Below, piece after piece: positions 36,187 through 48,358 of a stretch of 64,000 bases of DNA. The notes below the pieces were generated by a model. It ran no database searches. It was not told the DNA's origin and saw only the letters and a list, made by a program, of their open reading frames with translations. Positions within the stretch are counted from its first letter, which is position 1. The number at the start of each line of letters is the position of its first letter. The position numbers were made by a program, and so were the translations under genes. Origin of the DNA: Glandiceps talaboti (Eukaryota; Hemichordata; Enteropneusta; Spengelidae); NCBI RefSeq assembly GCF_964340395.1, contig NC_135560.1:12132598-12196597 (forward strand), written 5' to 3'.

Positions 36187-38202
36187 ACAACTGCACAAAA
36201 AAAAGACAAGAAAATTGAAACAAAATGACTAAAAATCGAACTTGAAAAAAACTGTATGCAGACCAAACCTTAGCACGAATTCCTTGTGATGATGCCGTCA
36301 CCATTGATACATGTGGATTGCTTTCAAAAATTTGTACTGCACTGTCGTCAACAGATGCATCGATGGGAAATGATAAGGTTACTGAAACTACTGGCTTAAC
36401 TATAAACTGATATAAGCACAAACTGCAACTGTGAACATTCCAATACGGCTAGACCTAACACGTGACCTTCAAAAGAGTACACTAACTTGGCCAGGCAGTT
36501 CGCATGCGTCAAATTTTTCAAACAACCCATTGTTGAAACGAATATTTATACGTTCGTCTCAAATTGCTACTTTCGGCATTATTTAGAAATATGATGCATG
36601 ATTAAGTTCCTATTCGAGAACTGGAGACAAGACCCCCTGCCTTAATTAATGGGCAAGGGGGCGACTAAGGCTAATGTTGTTGAAAAACATGTAAAATCAA
36701 GGTGTTTGAATTGGAATCGATCTCTCATGATTCAAAAGTCTAACAATAGACAAACATTTCTGAACGGTTTTATAAATATCAGCCTGAACTCGGACCACTA
36801 TAGAGATTAGTGGTCTGAGGTCGGACGGTCTTTTCCGACCATGGCATCGAATCTCAGTTTGAATAATCGTCAAAGTTACGCTTATTTATACAAAAGTAAT
36901 ACCTACACATTTTGATTCATGTGTGCACATAATGATCAAAGAATTTCTTCGAAACCACTGTTAAAAAATCGAAAATCGAAATTTTAGATACTAAAGCCAC
37001 CTGTGCTTCCGAAGTATTTTTATGCAATATGATATTAGTTTATTTGTAACTGGAATGATAATTCGTCCATAACTGGGTGAGCATGCCGGGGGCACGCAAC
37101 CTCTTTGGCAGGGTTAGCCTACCTAAAGGTCAAAGGTCGCACTTTTACGACAACTCTATAAACCTAGACACCACCTGCAGCTGAGAAAAATTGCAACTAT
37201 AGCAGATTGGAGAGATAGATTTTAATGAAATGTTTATAGTTTTACTACCCTGGCATGAAATTTCACTGGAAGGATAATGTGCCAGATATGGTCACTACAT
37301 GCCATGGTATGTTGACAACAATGTTGTTGTTGTTGTATTTTTTTCGACAGTATTAAAAGAAAATGACGAATGAGAAGTTCTGAAAATGTTTGGTTTGTGT
37401 TATGGTGTTTGTGATGACTTTCCTCCATACCAACTGTATCAAATATTGAGTGTAAAAAATGAAGATTAAAACATTTCCTCTTAATGTGCTATAGTCACCA
37501 TAACGCACCCATTTAGATGTATAACTAAGAGATAAACTGGGTTTACTGAGCTCTTATAGTACCACATCATATTTTCGTTCATCCAGTTTCCTCTAGGCGA
37601 CTGTGTCCTTGTTAACGTTGTATACTTCGTTGAAATACAAGTTGAAATTGATAAACATGAATTGTTATTATGTGGGTGGCATTTCCTAAAGCTGGCAGCG
37701 TTTCATTCATAACTAGACGAGACGAACTGATTTCGCCAATAGCAAATTTTATTTAGTGTATGGGTCACATTACAAAATAGAGGGAATGTAAAAGCTATGG
37801 AGTTCTATCCAAGGTGTTGTTTCAACCAGGGACGTATAAACAGATACGTCCCTTTTTCAACATAACGTCCTGTGTAATTTATAATTATAGCGTTATTGTA
37901 CACAATCACATGTAAAGTAATGTCATTTTTAGAGTCTTTTTTTTTCTCGTTTTCTTTTCCTTTTCCTTTTAACATAAAAGATAATGTCTTAAAAAATTTA
38001 AAAAATATTTAAATAAATTATACAAATTGTTGAGTTTTACGAGATAAACAGGAGATACTTAGTTTCGAAGATGCAATTCAAGATAAAGAGTTGTGGTATG
38101 TGTTGCACTATGAAAACAAGTGTTACAGTAATAGACAGTGAAGCGAAATGTGCATAGACTACCACTAACGCTAATATACCTATCATAGTAACACAACTCA
38201 TC
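36187..38202. other. Intergenic stretch, no gene seen
   Basis: AT-rich sequence without recognisable exon, RNA fold or clear repeat. Confidence 0.5.
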
Positions 38203-38203
38203 G

Positions 38204-38247
<44 letters not shown>

Positions 38248-38447
38248 CCGCCACCACTACCGCCGCCACCGACACCATCACCATCATCAGCAGCAGTAGC
38301 AACTGCAACAGCAGCATCACTAGCACCTACCATCATCATTATCATCATCATCATTATCATCATCAACAACAAAAACAACAACAACGAGAACAACAACACC
38401 ATCATCATCATCATCATCATTATTATATCAACATCATCATCATCATC

Positions 38448-38478
<31 letters not shown>

Positions 38479-38479
38479 T
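38203..38479. repeat. Compound (CAT)n/(CAA)n/(CAG)n triplet region
   Basis: Several short CAT, CAC, CAG and CAA arrays in one block. The 127-codon minus-strand frame (poly-Asp, poly-Met) is a repeat artefact. Confidence 0.9.
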
Positions 38480-38894
38480 CGTCCCCGTCACCTCCTCAAT
38501 CACCACCTTCATTCTAACACGATACGGCAGAGAATAAAATCAATACCCATGCAGTTGTTGACATCCAGCTCTTAGCTAGACACAGCATAGTTACAAAATA
38601 AATGAATTAGTATTGATTTAAGTACACTACACTTTCAATCTTAATGACAAACTTTGATGATAATCCCCTTTCACCTAGAGGCCAACCAACTTTTTCCTCC
38701 ACCTGTATACCTATATGTATTGGACTATACAAATAAGCATAAACACCATATGCAGGTGTGGTAATAAGTTCTTATAGTCAGGTTACTGACTTTGAAAAAA
38801 AACGGAAGTTCAAATAACATTTTTCCTAATTTTCGGAATCGGGATGAGTAGCGATAGAGAGAAGCTATTGACTAAAACAACTTTCATCATTCAG

Positions 38895-39262
38895 TGAAGT
38901 CATGATGGGCGAATGATTAGAGTTAGTTAAAGTGACCGGCTAGGAATCAGCAGGTTGCAGGTTCAACCGTGTACCCCTGTCGCTGCCGTTTGTTTCTGAA
39001 TGGTTAAAGTCCTTGGGCAAGATTTGAACCACGATTATGCCTCAGTCAACCCAGCTGTATAATTGGGGACCTGGTAGGATAGAAGTTGCAATGTGAATGC
39101 TTTAATCCTATGCGCTTATTAAAAGGCTGCAATGGATTGTATGCTCCCCAGGGAGTTGAGGAAGTGCAATGACCGTTGTGCCACTATTGATCCATGCCAG
39201 GTGTAATAATTGTAAAAAGCACTTTGACCACAGAGCGAGAAAGCGCTAAGGTGGGTTATGTT
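38895..39262 (+). mobile_element. tRNA-headed SINE, near full length
   Basis: The 5' part has a tRNA-like block with GTTAGTTAAAG (A-box-like region) and GCAGGTTCAACCGTG (B-box-like). The body holds CCTTGGGCAAGATTTGAACCACGATTATGCC and CCCCAGGGAGTTGAGGAAGTGCAA. The tail is AATAATTGTAAAAAGCACTTTGACCACAGAGCGAGAAAGCGCTAA. Truncated relatives lie at 55267-55497 (inverted) and 60101-60160. The tail end probably matches a partner LINE, which is not in the window. Confidence 0.65.
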
Positions 39263-40711
39263 TCACATAAAGCCAACTCATCGGTCACTCTGATCATCTG
39301 CTTTTTTTTTACATGAACCCAACTATAAATTAGTGTCATGATGATGCTTTCTCAGGTGCTTCATCTCTGAAATAAATTACAATTTCTCAAAAGCTAACTT
39401 TGCAACTTTTCTTTGCAACTTCCCGTCGTGCTGGAAACTGGCGTTACCCTATCAACTGTTTGATTGTAGTATTTCATTGAGTATCGTCAAAAATGATACA
39501 CAGTCATTGTTATTTCTACACTTTGGGAATTTATATTTAAAAAACGACTCTACGTAACCACATGTATCGTCTAATTCTACTCTCCAGGTGCATGCCAAAA
39601 CTCTGGCATTTCCTTTTTTTCAAATTAGTAATGGTACCTGATCACGATTGGGTACAAAGAACTCGGCTACGATAGAATTTTGATATAGAAGTGTTCATAG
39701 CACTGTTGTTCTGTCTCATGATATGTCGCAGTGACCTGTTATTTAAAAAAAAATACATACAAGAACTCTTTCTTTCCACCTGATAGATTGATTAAAACTG
39801 TTCCATGGACATTTATTTCATGAAAAAAATTGGATGATGCAATGCATAGCATACGTACTGTATTAATATATAGGCAGGGAAAAGAAAGTGTTAAAAGAAT
39901 TACTTTATATCAACGTACCTGTTGATGGCAAGCTCTTCTGATCAACTACATTCGATGCAGCGTCTATCTTTCCCATGTGAGATTGGAACAGTGCTGCATG
40001 CTGTCACTTGCTGTCACCGAAAGCTAAGATGTTAATTATATTTGGGGTTTATTTTAGAAATAAGAAAGTTAAAATGTTGATTGATCAGACAGGTAAACAT
40101 TGACATTGCTATGTGGTAAAAAGTCAACAGAGTGGCATTGCATAACATTCAAAGTGTGCGCATGCTCGAAAGTTTATCATTATTAGAATAGTTGACACTA
40201 CAAGAAATACAAAACCTAATCGATCCAAAATGACAACAAACAGCAAATTTATATAAAGTTTTCGCAGTGGAGATAATTTTCAATGTTTCTTTATACAAAT
40301 ATGAAATTGATAGATGAGGAGATGTTTAATTTGTTTTTTGTTTTTTTTGTATTAGGTTGTACTTACAAAGAAAAGTGTACATATGTAAATTAGAATTTAA
40401 AAAATGCTAATCAGAAATGTACATAGACTAATGAAGGGAGGGTTTTATCTTGAGTCATTTATTAGACTCCAAGTTGCGAAACTTCGTAAGAGCTCAACCT
40501 GACGCTTCATCAGTTGACAAAATGTCATTCTAAATTCTGAGCTCATTATTCAAATAAGTGGGGGGTTTCAAAATCCGACAGAATGTTGCGATAAACCAAT
40601 ATGCTTTTGTATTTACAACAGGGTGAAATATAATAATGTAATATATGTATTTCGATAGCCTGGCAGTGCTTAGATGTATTGCTATAAGCTAGAAACAAAT
40701 GCAGCATTATT

Positions 40712-40897
40712 CCCGTGCCACAGACCCACGATTCAATCCCAGATTCTCGATCGTGTACGTATTAGTGTTAACTTATCAGTAGAGCCATAATGTCAACATC
40801 TACATAAGATTTGTTCAGGACAAATTTTCTGTTGCTCTGCCAGACAACTCATTTTTTTCACATTCAAAGTTTTATCGTAATCCAACGGGGCCTTTAA
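40712..40897. repeat. Dispersed repeat, copy 3 (inverted)
   Basis: Ends ACGGGGCCTTTAA and contains TTATCAGTAGAGCC and CCACGATTCAATCCCAG, the inverse of the motifs in copies at 18463 and 28423. More diverged than those. Confidence 0.4.
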
Positions 40898-42900
40898 TAT
40901 TTACGCGAAATTCGATATGAGGAAGTAATGTTAGATCAAAAGGATGCGATTTTGTACTCATTGTTGTGTGGATGTTGTCCTTAGCGAGAGTAAAAATGTC
41001 TATGAACTTCCATGGCCAGCTTTGTTCTCATTTATCATTGAAAAGTAGAGATGTGGCGAAATGCCGACGGTTTAGCGCGCCTCTCACGACTGTTTTATAC
41101 GCTCTTTTGGAGGTATTATAAAATGTGGTGAAATTGTTTTCACTGCTGCAAGCCGCGCTCAGCTTGACAAAGAGGGCGTTGTTCTTATCCACACCAAACG
41201 CTCCATCGTATGTGAAGTCGTCACATCGTAATTGCGAACTTTATTTACCATATATCCTTGCGATTATCCAACCTTTCTGAAACACAAAATTAAAACATAT
41301 ATTTCACTCGTCTGACTTATTGTCGAAATAATTATTTTCACACTTTGGAATTTTTCTTGAATAATTTTGGAATGCATCACAGCAAAACGTATTAAAAGCT
41401 GTGCATTGATACTGCAAACCAGTGAAGGTTCGCTGAAGAAGGGACATAGAATGCTTGATAAATTTATACAATTGCATTATCCAAATAACGACGTTGGTGG
41501 CGCTGTATTAATCAATGATGTATAGCGCACACAGTCCCCGTAATATAGTTGATACACGTGATACAGCCAGGGACGATGGTTAGAGGCATGTTGAAAATCA
41601 TCAAATACCAATTATGCACTAATACTGCTTTGGACTTTAATGTACCATCAAACGATCTAGTCAAACAGTAAAACGTAGTTTTGATGATCAAATGATTGAG
41701 ACTTTGATGTTTCGAAAGGGTTACAATGTTAAAAGATTGTCACTGGTGACACTCCCGCACTCCGCTCTGGCTAGGGATGGTTATCTGAGCGCCGCCAACG
41801 ACGGTATACTAAGGATGTGTTAGATATGTCCAAATAAAAACTGAGATAAAGTCTTCTTGATTGTCTTTGATATTTCCTTAAGGTGGTATCTTTATTTCTG
41901 GGTCAGTCTCCTTCTTCGAAACAAAAGAAGGAAAAATTGTGAACTAGATACATTAATCGAATCATGTGGAAATACATTTTTTACAGCCATTCTCCCATGA
42001 TCACAAATACGAGAATTTCTTATAAACGGTTCTTTCAGTCTTGTTGAATAAATGTCATAATGATTCAAATTGTATAATTCTGAAGCCAGTTGAACAAATG
42101 TGTGTATGGATAACTAGATTCTCAGCTATTCTGTATAAAAGGAGTGACTGGGCTAGAGTCAAGGATATTGTACGTACTGTTTAAGCCATCTAGCACTCTA
42201 TCAGGCAAACAACAGGCTAACTTAAATAAAAGTCTTCGTTGAACTCTGTACATTGATCAAGTAATCAAGGTGACTTCTTTATGAACAGGTATTTAACTCC
42301 GCCCATGACCGTCTAAACAATATTTACACGTTTTCCTCAAATATCTAAGGTGAAGACAGATGGCAAGGTTGTTAATAATCTGACTTCAAGTCTATCAAAA
42401 TAGGTCAGAGTTCAAAATCATTATTGTTACATCTTTGAGCTCAGAGACTTGTCTAACCTTTGAGACAGTACGACCATAGTCAAGTCCCTATCCGGGGTCC
42501 CTATATTAGGTATCGTGACGATTTACAACTCCATTCACGACATGTAGTAGTAAGGTAATATTTTGGATGATTTTTACAGAGTCTCCTCATCCAACGCTAA
42601 GCTGTATTAAAGTGAGACGATTCTGTCAAAAATCATCGAACAGGGAAGTGTGGACTAACTTATGCGTCGGACCTCTAAATACAGTACATGACGGGGTGAC
42701 ATACTCTCTCAAAGACTTGTCTTGGTACATGCGGTGTGCTACAACCAGTATCAATCTCTTGAGATTGTAACACTCAGTGAGAGAATGTGTAACACAGGGA
42801 GCTTCTTGAGATACTAGAGTTACACTGTACCAATACACCTCTCCGGGTAGACTGTAAGATGCGTCGTGTTATTCAGCCCTATCAGGCTTCTTACATGTAA

Positions 42901-42955
42901 CTAGTTTGGATGCCAACGTGGTGTAAATCGTAACCGTATAGGAACTACTAGACGA
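42901..42955. repeat. CCAACGTGG hairpin repeat copy, short
   Basis: CTAGTTTGGATGCCAACGTGG then TGTAAATCGTAACCGTATAGG then AACTACTAGAC. Same module order as the copy at 48285. Confidence 0.6.
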
Positions 42956-43390
42956 ACATGCACTAGTAACTGGCTGGTAGTGTGGTGTATCTTGCAGACT
43001 ACTCTCTGGGCAAACAAGTTGACGAATATCTGATCGTGAAGGAAAAGCTACTGGTTTCATGTATGCAATAGGCAAAATCTATTCACAGCCACTGAACAGA
43101 AACCAAGGCATGCTACATGTAAAAAAAAAAAAAAAAAAAAACTCGTGAAAGGATATTAGGAATTTGTCATAGGTATATGGAACCCATGCCGTATTAACAA
43201 AATCACAGTGTTTGTTTATTAAAACAGATAAGTTTGTTTTGAACTACCTGGTAAAAATTCAAGGTATTTGTAAACCAACTGCCATATCCTTTTACTATAC
43301 ACTGGAACATGCGTACTGTCAGCCCACATTTGACATTTCTGAATTGTCACAGATTCAGTAGCCAATGGTATTGCTCCATCCATCCGCCCA

Positions 43391-43439
43391 TTTGTCCGTC
43401 CGTCCGTCCTTCCTTAGTCCGTCCAGCCAGCCAGCCAGC

Positions 43440-43488
<49 letters not shown>

Positions 43489-43605
43489 TGACTGACTGAC
43501 TGACTGACTGACTGACTGACTGACTGACTGACTGACTGACTGACTGACTGACTGACTGACTGACTGACTGGTTGGTTGGTTGGTTGGTTGGTTGGTTGGT
43601 TGATA

Positions 43606-43635
<30 letters not shown>
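43391..43635. repeat. Compound tetranucleotide microsatellite (CCGT)(CCAG)(ACAG)n(ACTG)n(GGTT)n(ATAC)n
   Basis: Successive tetramer arrays. The final ATAC/CATA array is interrupted by the LTR element at 43636 and resumes at 46442. Confidence 0.95.
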
Positions 43636-43636
<1 letters not shown>

Positions 43637-44234
43637 GTTACGGATGACAGAATACAACTTTTTAATATTCGCTAAGTTTCGATGTTTTGCGAGGTCACCG
43701 TGAACTCTCAGCTGTCATGAATTAACACTTAGAACAAATGTTTGCATTTCGCGAATAGTATTCTTCTAAGATGACAACATTGAGTTATTAAAAGATCGTT
43801 GATGTCAAATAATGACTAATTACAGACAGTTGAAAGAACAATGACGTGATCACATTGTTTGGCTAGTTTTCATATTTGCCAATATCATTTGCATTGAATT
43901 AAGGCGACGGCAATACTTCCGTTTTAGTCATTTATGGTGCTGATTACTTTATCACCCAATCATTTGAGTATTGTATATTTTATGTTTATAAGAATTTGAT
44001 GGAATAATAAAATGATGGATTCAGTCTTTGGAAGAGACGGTCCGAGGTCAGGAGCTTCGATCTGCTCCGTGGCCACTTCCAAATGATCCAGGTTAACCAT
44101 GAACATTGTGTGTAGTTTGAGCTAATTCTCTAAAAGTCCAAGTCGATCCCGTGTACAGAGTGGAGAGAGAGAGAGTAACATGAAGGGGGTTACCTTAACA
44201 GAAGAGGTAAAGACCCCCTTACAAATTTGTTACA
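43636..44234 (+). repeat. 5' LTR (599 bp)
   Basis: Starts TGTTACGGATGACAG, ends ACAAATTTGTTACA. Contains AATAATAAAATGATGG near 44005, an AATAAA-like signal. Reading it side by side with the 3' LTR I saw no difference. Confidence 0.88.
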
Positions 44235-45842
44235 TTGGTGGAAGAACCGGCCTTGGACTAGAAGGACCATTGTGTGCGTAATGAGACAAATTTACACTTT
44301 ATGAAGAATAATTGACAACCTTTGAGAAGAAAAAAAAAACCACCGCTGGGTGAGTGACAAATCGATGACTCGAGAACTTTTCGAAAGGAAACTTTTAATG
44401 ATTATGTCGCAATGGTAGGAATTAAACTCGAACTAGAACTCGTAAAATATTGCAGTGATCGACTAAGACAACGCAGAAGGAGGAATTGTGTTTCAAAACG
44501 TGGAATTGTGAATAAACAGACAGCGAGAGAGACTTTGACAAACGTAGCAGTGAAACCTTCAACGAGGACCGAACAGCTGACAGGCGATTGGAGATATCGC
44601 GTATCGGACGCTGATGCAGACCGAAGCAGTTCGTATGTGAACCACATGTTTAAGACTGTTGAAGGACAAACAACTCATTAATCATACGGTAGTAGAGATT
44701 TGCTAAAGATTGACATTATTATTATTGCTCAATTCATTTTTATTCACGATCAGCGAGTTTGTTACTGTGTGTACAAAGCTAATCATGAGAAACATGTGTA
44801 AGACATAATAATTGTATGTTCGATTTAGTTTGACTACGAACAATTCTGGGAATCTATTTTCTTACCACAACCAATTCAGTGATGCTGTTTTACATCTCAA
44901 TGGTCGCGTACAAGCAGAAAGAATATTATTGATTTATCTATGGAGAAAATTTTAGTTTTAATAAGGATATTTTTTGAAGTATGGAGTATTGGAAACTCCT
45001 CGAAGTTTTGTTGACTCTGAGTTGTAGTGAGCCGAAACGCGACAGATAAATGCGTTGCTCACAAGTTGAGTCTGATTTTGTGATGTATAGTTCCTACACA
45101 GTAAAGGAAGGAACTATGTTGATATAGTATTTTATTGAATCTGCAGTACAAGATAAATATTTGATTTTCAAAATTTGAGTTTAAAACAGAGATCCGACCG
45201 AAATGAGCTGTGTTATTGTCTATGCAAAAATTCCTTTCAAATACCGCAAGAATTTCTGAAATTCCTCAGATGCTAAAAACCCGTATGATAACTGCTAGTC
45301 CAACTTTTTTCAATCGTAAACGACGTAAAGTTGTTGTTTTTCACAAAAAAGAAAGGCATCATTTGTTTGATGAAATTATCATCTATTTCTCGATTTTTGA
45401 GTTGTCAATGAAGAGTACCTGTATGATAGATTTTACAAGTCAAAATTCAAAAGGGTTTCATTTTTTTATCTGGGTAAAAGATAGGCACGGCTGTGTGAGT
45501 GATTGTATAGTCTGGCCAGACGCTGTATGACAGAGGAGCTGTATAATAGAGGACTTTAAAGGTACTTCTTGAATAACCACTCGCATTTATCGTCAATGTT
45601 GAAAAAGATAATCGCTGCAATTCACAATCTTTGAAAGTAAACTGCCTGTCTCGAAATCAGACTGCTGTTCAAGAAATGAGCACACACCCATAATATTCCA
45701 AGTTTAATTTCTTTAATTGTTTGTACTTTTCTCCTTTTCTATCGATTTACAAAATCATAAAAAGTGTTTCATTTATGAAGGGCTATTATTTTTGATATTT
45801 TAATGTGTGGCGGGGACGCCACACTTTGGGAAAAGGTGATAG

Positions 45843-46441
45843 TGTTACGGATGACAGAATACAACTTTTTAATATTCGCTAAGTTTCGATGTTTTGCGAG
45901 GTCACCGTGAACTCTCAGCTGTCATGAATTAACACTTAGAACAAATGTTTGCATTTCGCGAATAGTATTCTTCTAAGATGACAACATTGAGTTATTAAAA
46001 GATCGTTGATGTCAAATAATGACTAATTACAGACAGTTGAAAGAACAATGACGTGATCACATTGTTTGGCTAGTTTTCATATTTGCCAATATCATTTGCA
46101 TTGAATTAAGGCGACGGCAATACTTCCGTTTTAGTCATTTATGGTGCTGATTACTTTATCACCCAATCATTTGAGTATTGTATATTTTATGTTTATAAGA
46201 ATTTGATGGAATAATAAAATGATGGATTCAGTCTTTGGAAGAGACGGTCCGAGGTCAGGAGCTTCGATCTGCTCCGTGGCCACTTCCAAATGATCCAGGT
46301 TAACCATGAACATTGTGTGTAGTTTGAGCTAATTCTCTAAAAGTCCAAGTCGATCCCGTGTACAGAGTGGAGAGAGAGAGAGTAACATGAAGGGGGTTAC
46401 CTTAACAGAAGAGGTAAAGACCCCCTTACAAATTTGTTACA
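45843..46441 (+). repeat. 3' LTR (599 bp)
   Basis: Same length and, by eye, same sequence as the 5' LTR. Followed directly by the CATA microsatellite. Confidence 0.88.
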
Positions 46442-46588
46442 CATACATACATACATACATACATACATACATACATACATACATACATACATACATACAT
46501 ACATACATACATACATACATACATACATACATACAAGCATGCGTGCGTGCGCAAACATGGACATGCATGCATGCATGCGCACACATGG

Positions 46589-46652
<64 letters not shown>
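46442..46652. repeat. (CATA)n/(CA)n microsatellite
   Basis: Continuation of the CATA target array, then GTGC and ATGC motifs, then (CA)n to 46652. Open frames here are artefacts. Confidence 0.95.
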
Positions 46653-46654
<2 letters not shown>

Positions 46655-47042
46655 AAATGCATATGCATCGATTTTAAAAGTTTTTTTTTTTTAATTTGTG
46701 ACAAAGTAACCATTTTAATGAGAGTACATACAGTGTGAGTGTGTTTAATTGTAGGTGATATCACGTGGGGAAAGATCTGCATCTATTTCTGGGTAATTGT
46801 CCATACTAGAGAAATGCTGTGTATACATTGCATTCCTCTATTCTGTAAAATTCTTCAGGTATTGTTCTTTCATACCGCATTCCTATTGTACCTTGCCACA
46901 TCGCATATGTCTGATCTAAAACGAGGTTGAAAATGAATTAACGCTTTACATTATTTCATAGTTTTAACCTTCAAAAACTCAAAGTCTGGCAACGAAATGT
47001 TATCGATTAATTATTAATTCACAAAACAAAGGTGTTTGCAAA

Positions 47043-47261
47043 GTGAAATGTCACCTGGACGTCATATTTTCGTTCGTCTCCGCGTCTCAGCAGATCACAG
47101 CTATTTCCACGACTGGCTGTGTCATCGACCTTTCCTGTTACCGAAAAAGATCATGGAAAGACCCGGACATGTTATTTCAATTCAACTCTACCTTTCAGGA
47201 AAGTTTGGCCCAATACTTCCTGGTCCTCTTCTGTGGCATGGATGAATGTGTACTCGAATAA
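47043..47261 (+). other. Possible orphan exon, unidentified
   Basis: An open frame of 72 codons to a TAA stop, with coding-like codon choice (many GTC, TCC, GAC, CTC) and the peptide DLSCYRKRSWKDPDM. It has no ATG at its left end, no strong acceptor tract and no clear poly(A) signal. Two other frames are also open over parts of it. I do not recognise the peptide. Exon fragment or chance. Confidence 0.2.
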
Positions 47262-47431
47262 GCCTTTGGGGGTTTCAAGTTATTCAAAGTGGTATGACAA
47301 ATACGGTGAAAAACAATCTTATGCTTATAGAAAATACACGAATTATTAACCCAGATGGTCTTATATTTCAAGCTACCCAAATAATACAAAGGCTTAGCTT
47401 AGATAGTAAGACAACGACAAGTCTCTAAGCT

Positions 47432-47528
47432 AGTAGCCTGTACACGGCACTAGTGGTAGTCCGTTTATCTCTCATACCACGTTGGTAAGAGAGGTAAACG
47501 GCGTACCCCGAGCTCTGTAAACAGGCTA
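47432..47528. repeat. Palindromic MITE-like element AGTAGCCTGT...ACAGGCTACT
   Basis: Two imperfect arms of about 48 bp. The left runs AGTAGCCTGTACACGG to TCTCTCATACC; the right runs GGTAAGAGAGGTAAACGG to AACAGGCTACT. Non-coding. Confidence 0.6.
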
Positions 47529-48284
47529 CTGGGCTGAGCTAACGGCACGGGTAGCCTCCACTGCACTGAGACCGTGACTATGATTTTTGGTTATCGCCTC
47601 TTCCCATGCATGAGCTCGTGGTAATGATTGTATAGCGGCATTGAACTTTTGCCCAGGGTACAATATAAACTAGTCTGGAAACATAGTCTAGAGGGGTGAG
47701 ATATTGACATTTTAAGCCTCGGATAGCTTCTAGACTAGGATATATCTTCCAAGATTTATATTTAAAGGAGGAGTTGGCCATAAAACTAGACGATGACGAA
47801 CAGTTCGACACCAGAATTAGTTGATCAAGCGTTAGAATTTCTTCCACGACATGACCATTGCAATTTCTAGCAATTTCTCACAAGACCGTTTAATGTGAGA
47901 TTAGCCAACAATTGCAATTAAGTTTTTACTATTCCACAAGACGCACATGTTATAATAGTCTAGAGGTTATCCATGGCTTTGAATCTCTTCTCATAGAAGA
48001 GATACCATAAGGGGTGAGGAGAGATCTTGAGATTTAACAGATAGTAAATAAAAGCTTTGTCTTATGACGTTTTGAACAATCCATAATTAGATTTGTAAGC
48101 ATGCTGGGACTCTCAAAGTTTAATGCAAAGAATTGTATGTTTTATATCAGGGTTTTATATGTCGTGTATTTCTTTAGATAAACATTATGCGCTTTACTAA
48201 TGAACAAGTACACACATGTGAATATGTCAATTCAATGAGAAACCACCATAACAATATATGAGAAATCGTTAATCTGGAGGTCAT

Positions 48285-48358
48285 CTAGTCTGGATGCCAA
48301 CGTTGTCTCGTGAGTGGAGGTGTAAATTGTAATGATACCGTATAGGAACTAGACTAGA
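48285..48358. repeat. CCAACGTGG hairpin repeat, reference copy
   Basis: CTAGTCTGGATGCCAACGTTG, then GGAGGTGTAAATTGTAATGATACCG, then TATAGGAACTAGACTAG. A second fragment (AGGCTAACGTGGTATCG) follows at about 48366. Confidence 0.6.

Larger units (their letters stand above)
39263..43375. other. Intergenic stretch, no gene seen
   Basis: No recognisable exon. Contains the dispersed repeat at 40712-40897, a CCAACGTGG hairpin repeat at 42901-42955 and an A21 run at 43121-43141. Confidence 0.5.
43636..46441 (+). mobile_element. Compact non-autonomous LTR retrotransposon
   Basis: Two 599-bp direct repeats (43636-44234 and 45843-46441) bound a 1608-bp interior. The LTRs begin TGTTACGG and end TTGTTACA. 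One base after the left LTR comes TGGTGGAAGAACCGG, the expected place for a tRNA primer-binding site. Before the right LTR is TTTGGGAAAAGGTGATAG, a plausible polypurine tract; these set the plus orientation. CATA flanks both ends, but the target is a CATA microsatellite, so the duplication length is ambiguous. No gag, protease, reverse transcriptase, RNase H or integrase is visible. The interior has only an 89-codon Arg-rich frame (44412-44681) and a 106-codon frame (45210-45530), neither recognisable. It would need enzymes from another element. Confidence 0.88.

Noticed and set aside
35930-36421. 163-codon minus-strand frame rich in Ser/Leu/Pro
   Set aside because: Created by the AGAAG pentamer and polypurine tract; no domain at either end.
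45210-45530. 106-codon frame inside the LTR element as part of pol or env
   Set aside because: No reverse transcriptase, protease, integrase or envelope motif is visible and there is no ATG at its start. Left as unassigned interior.
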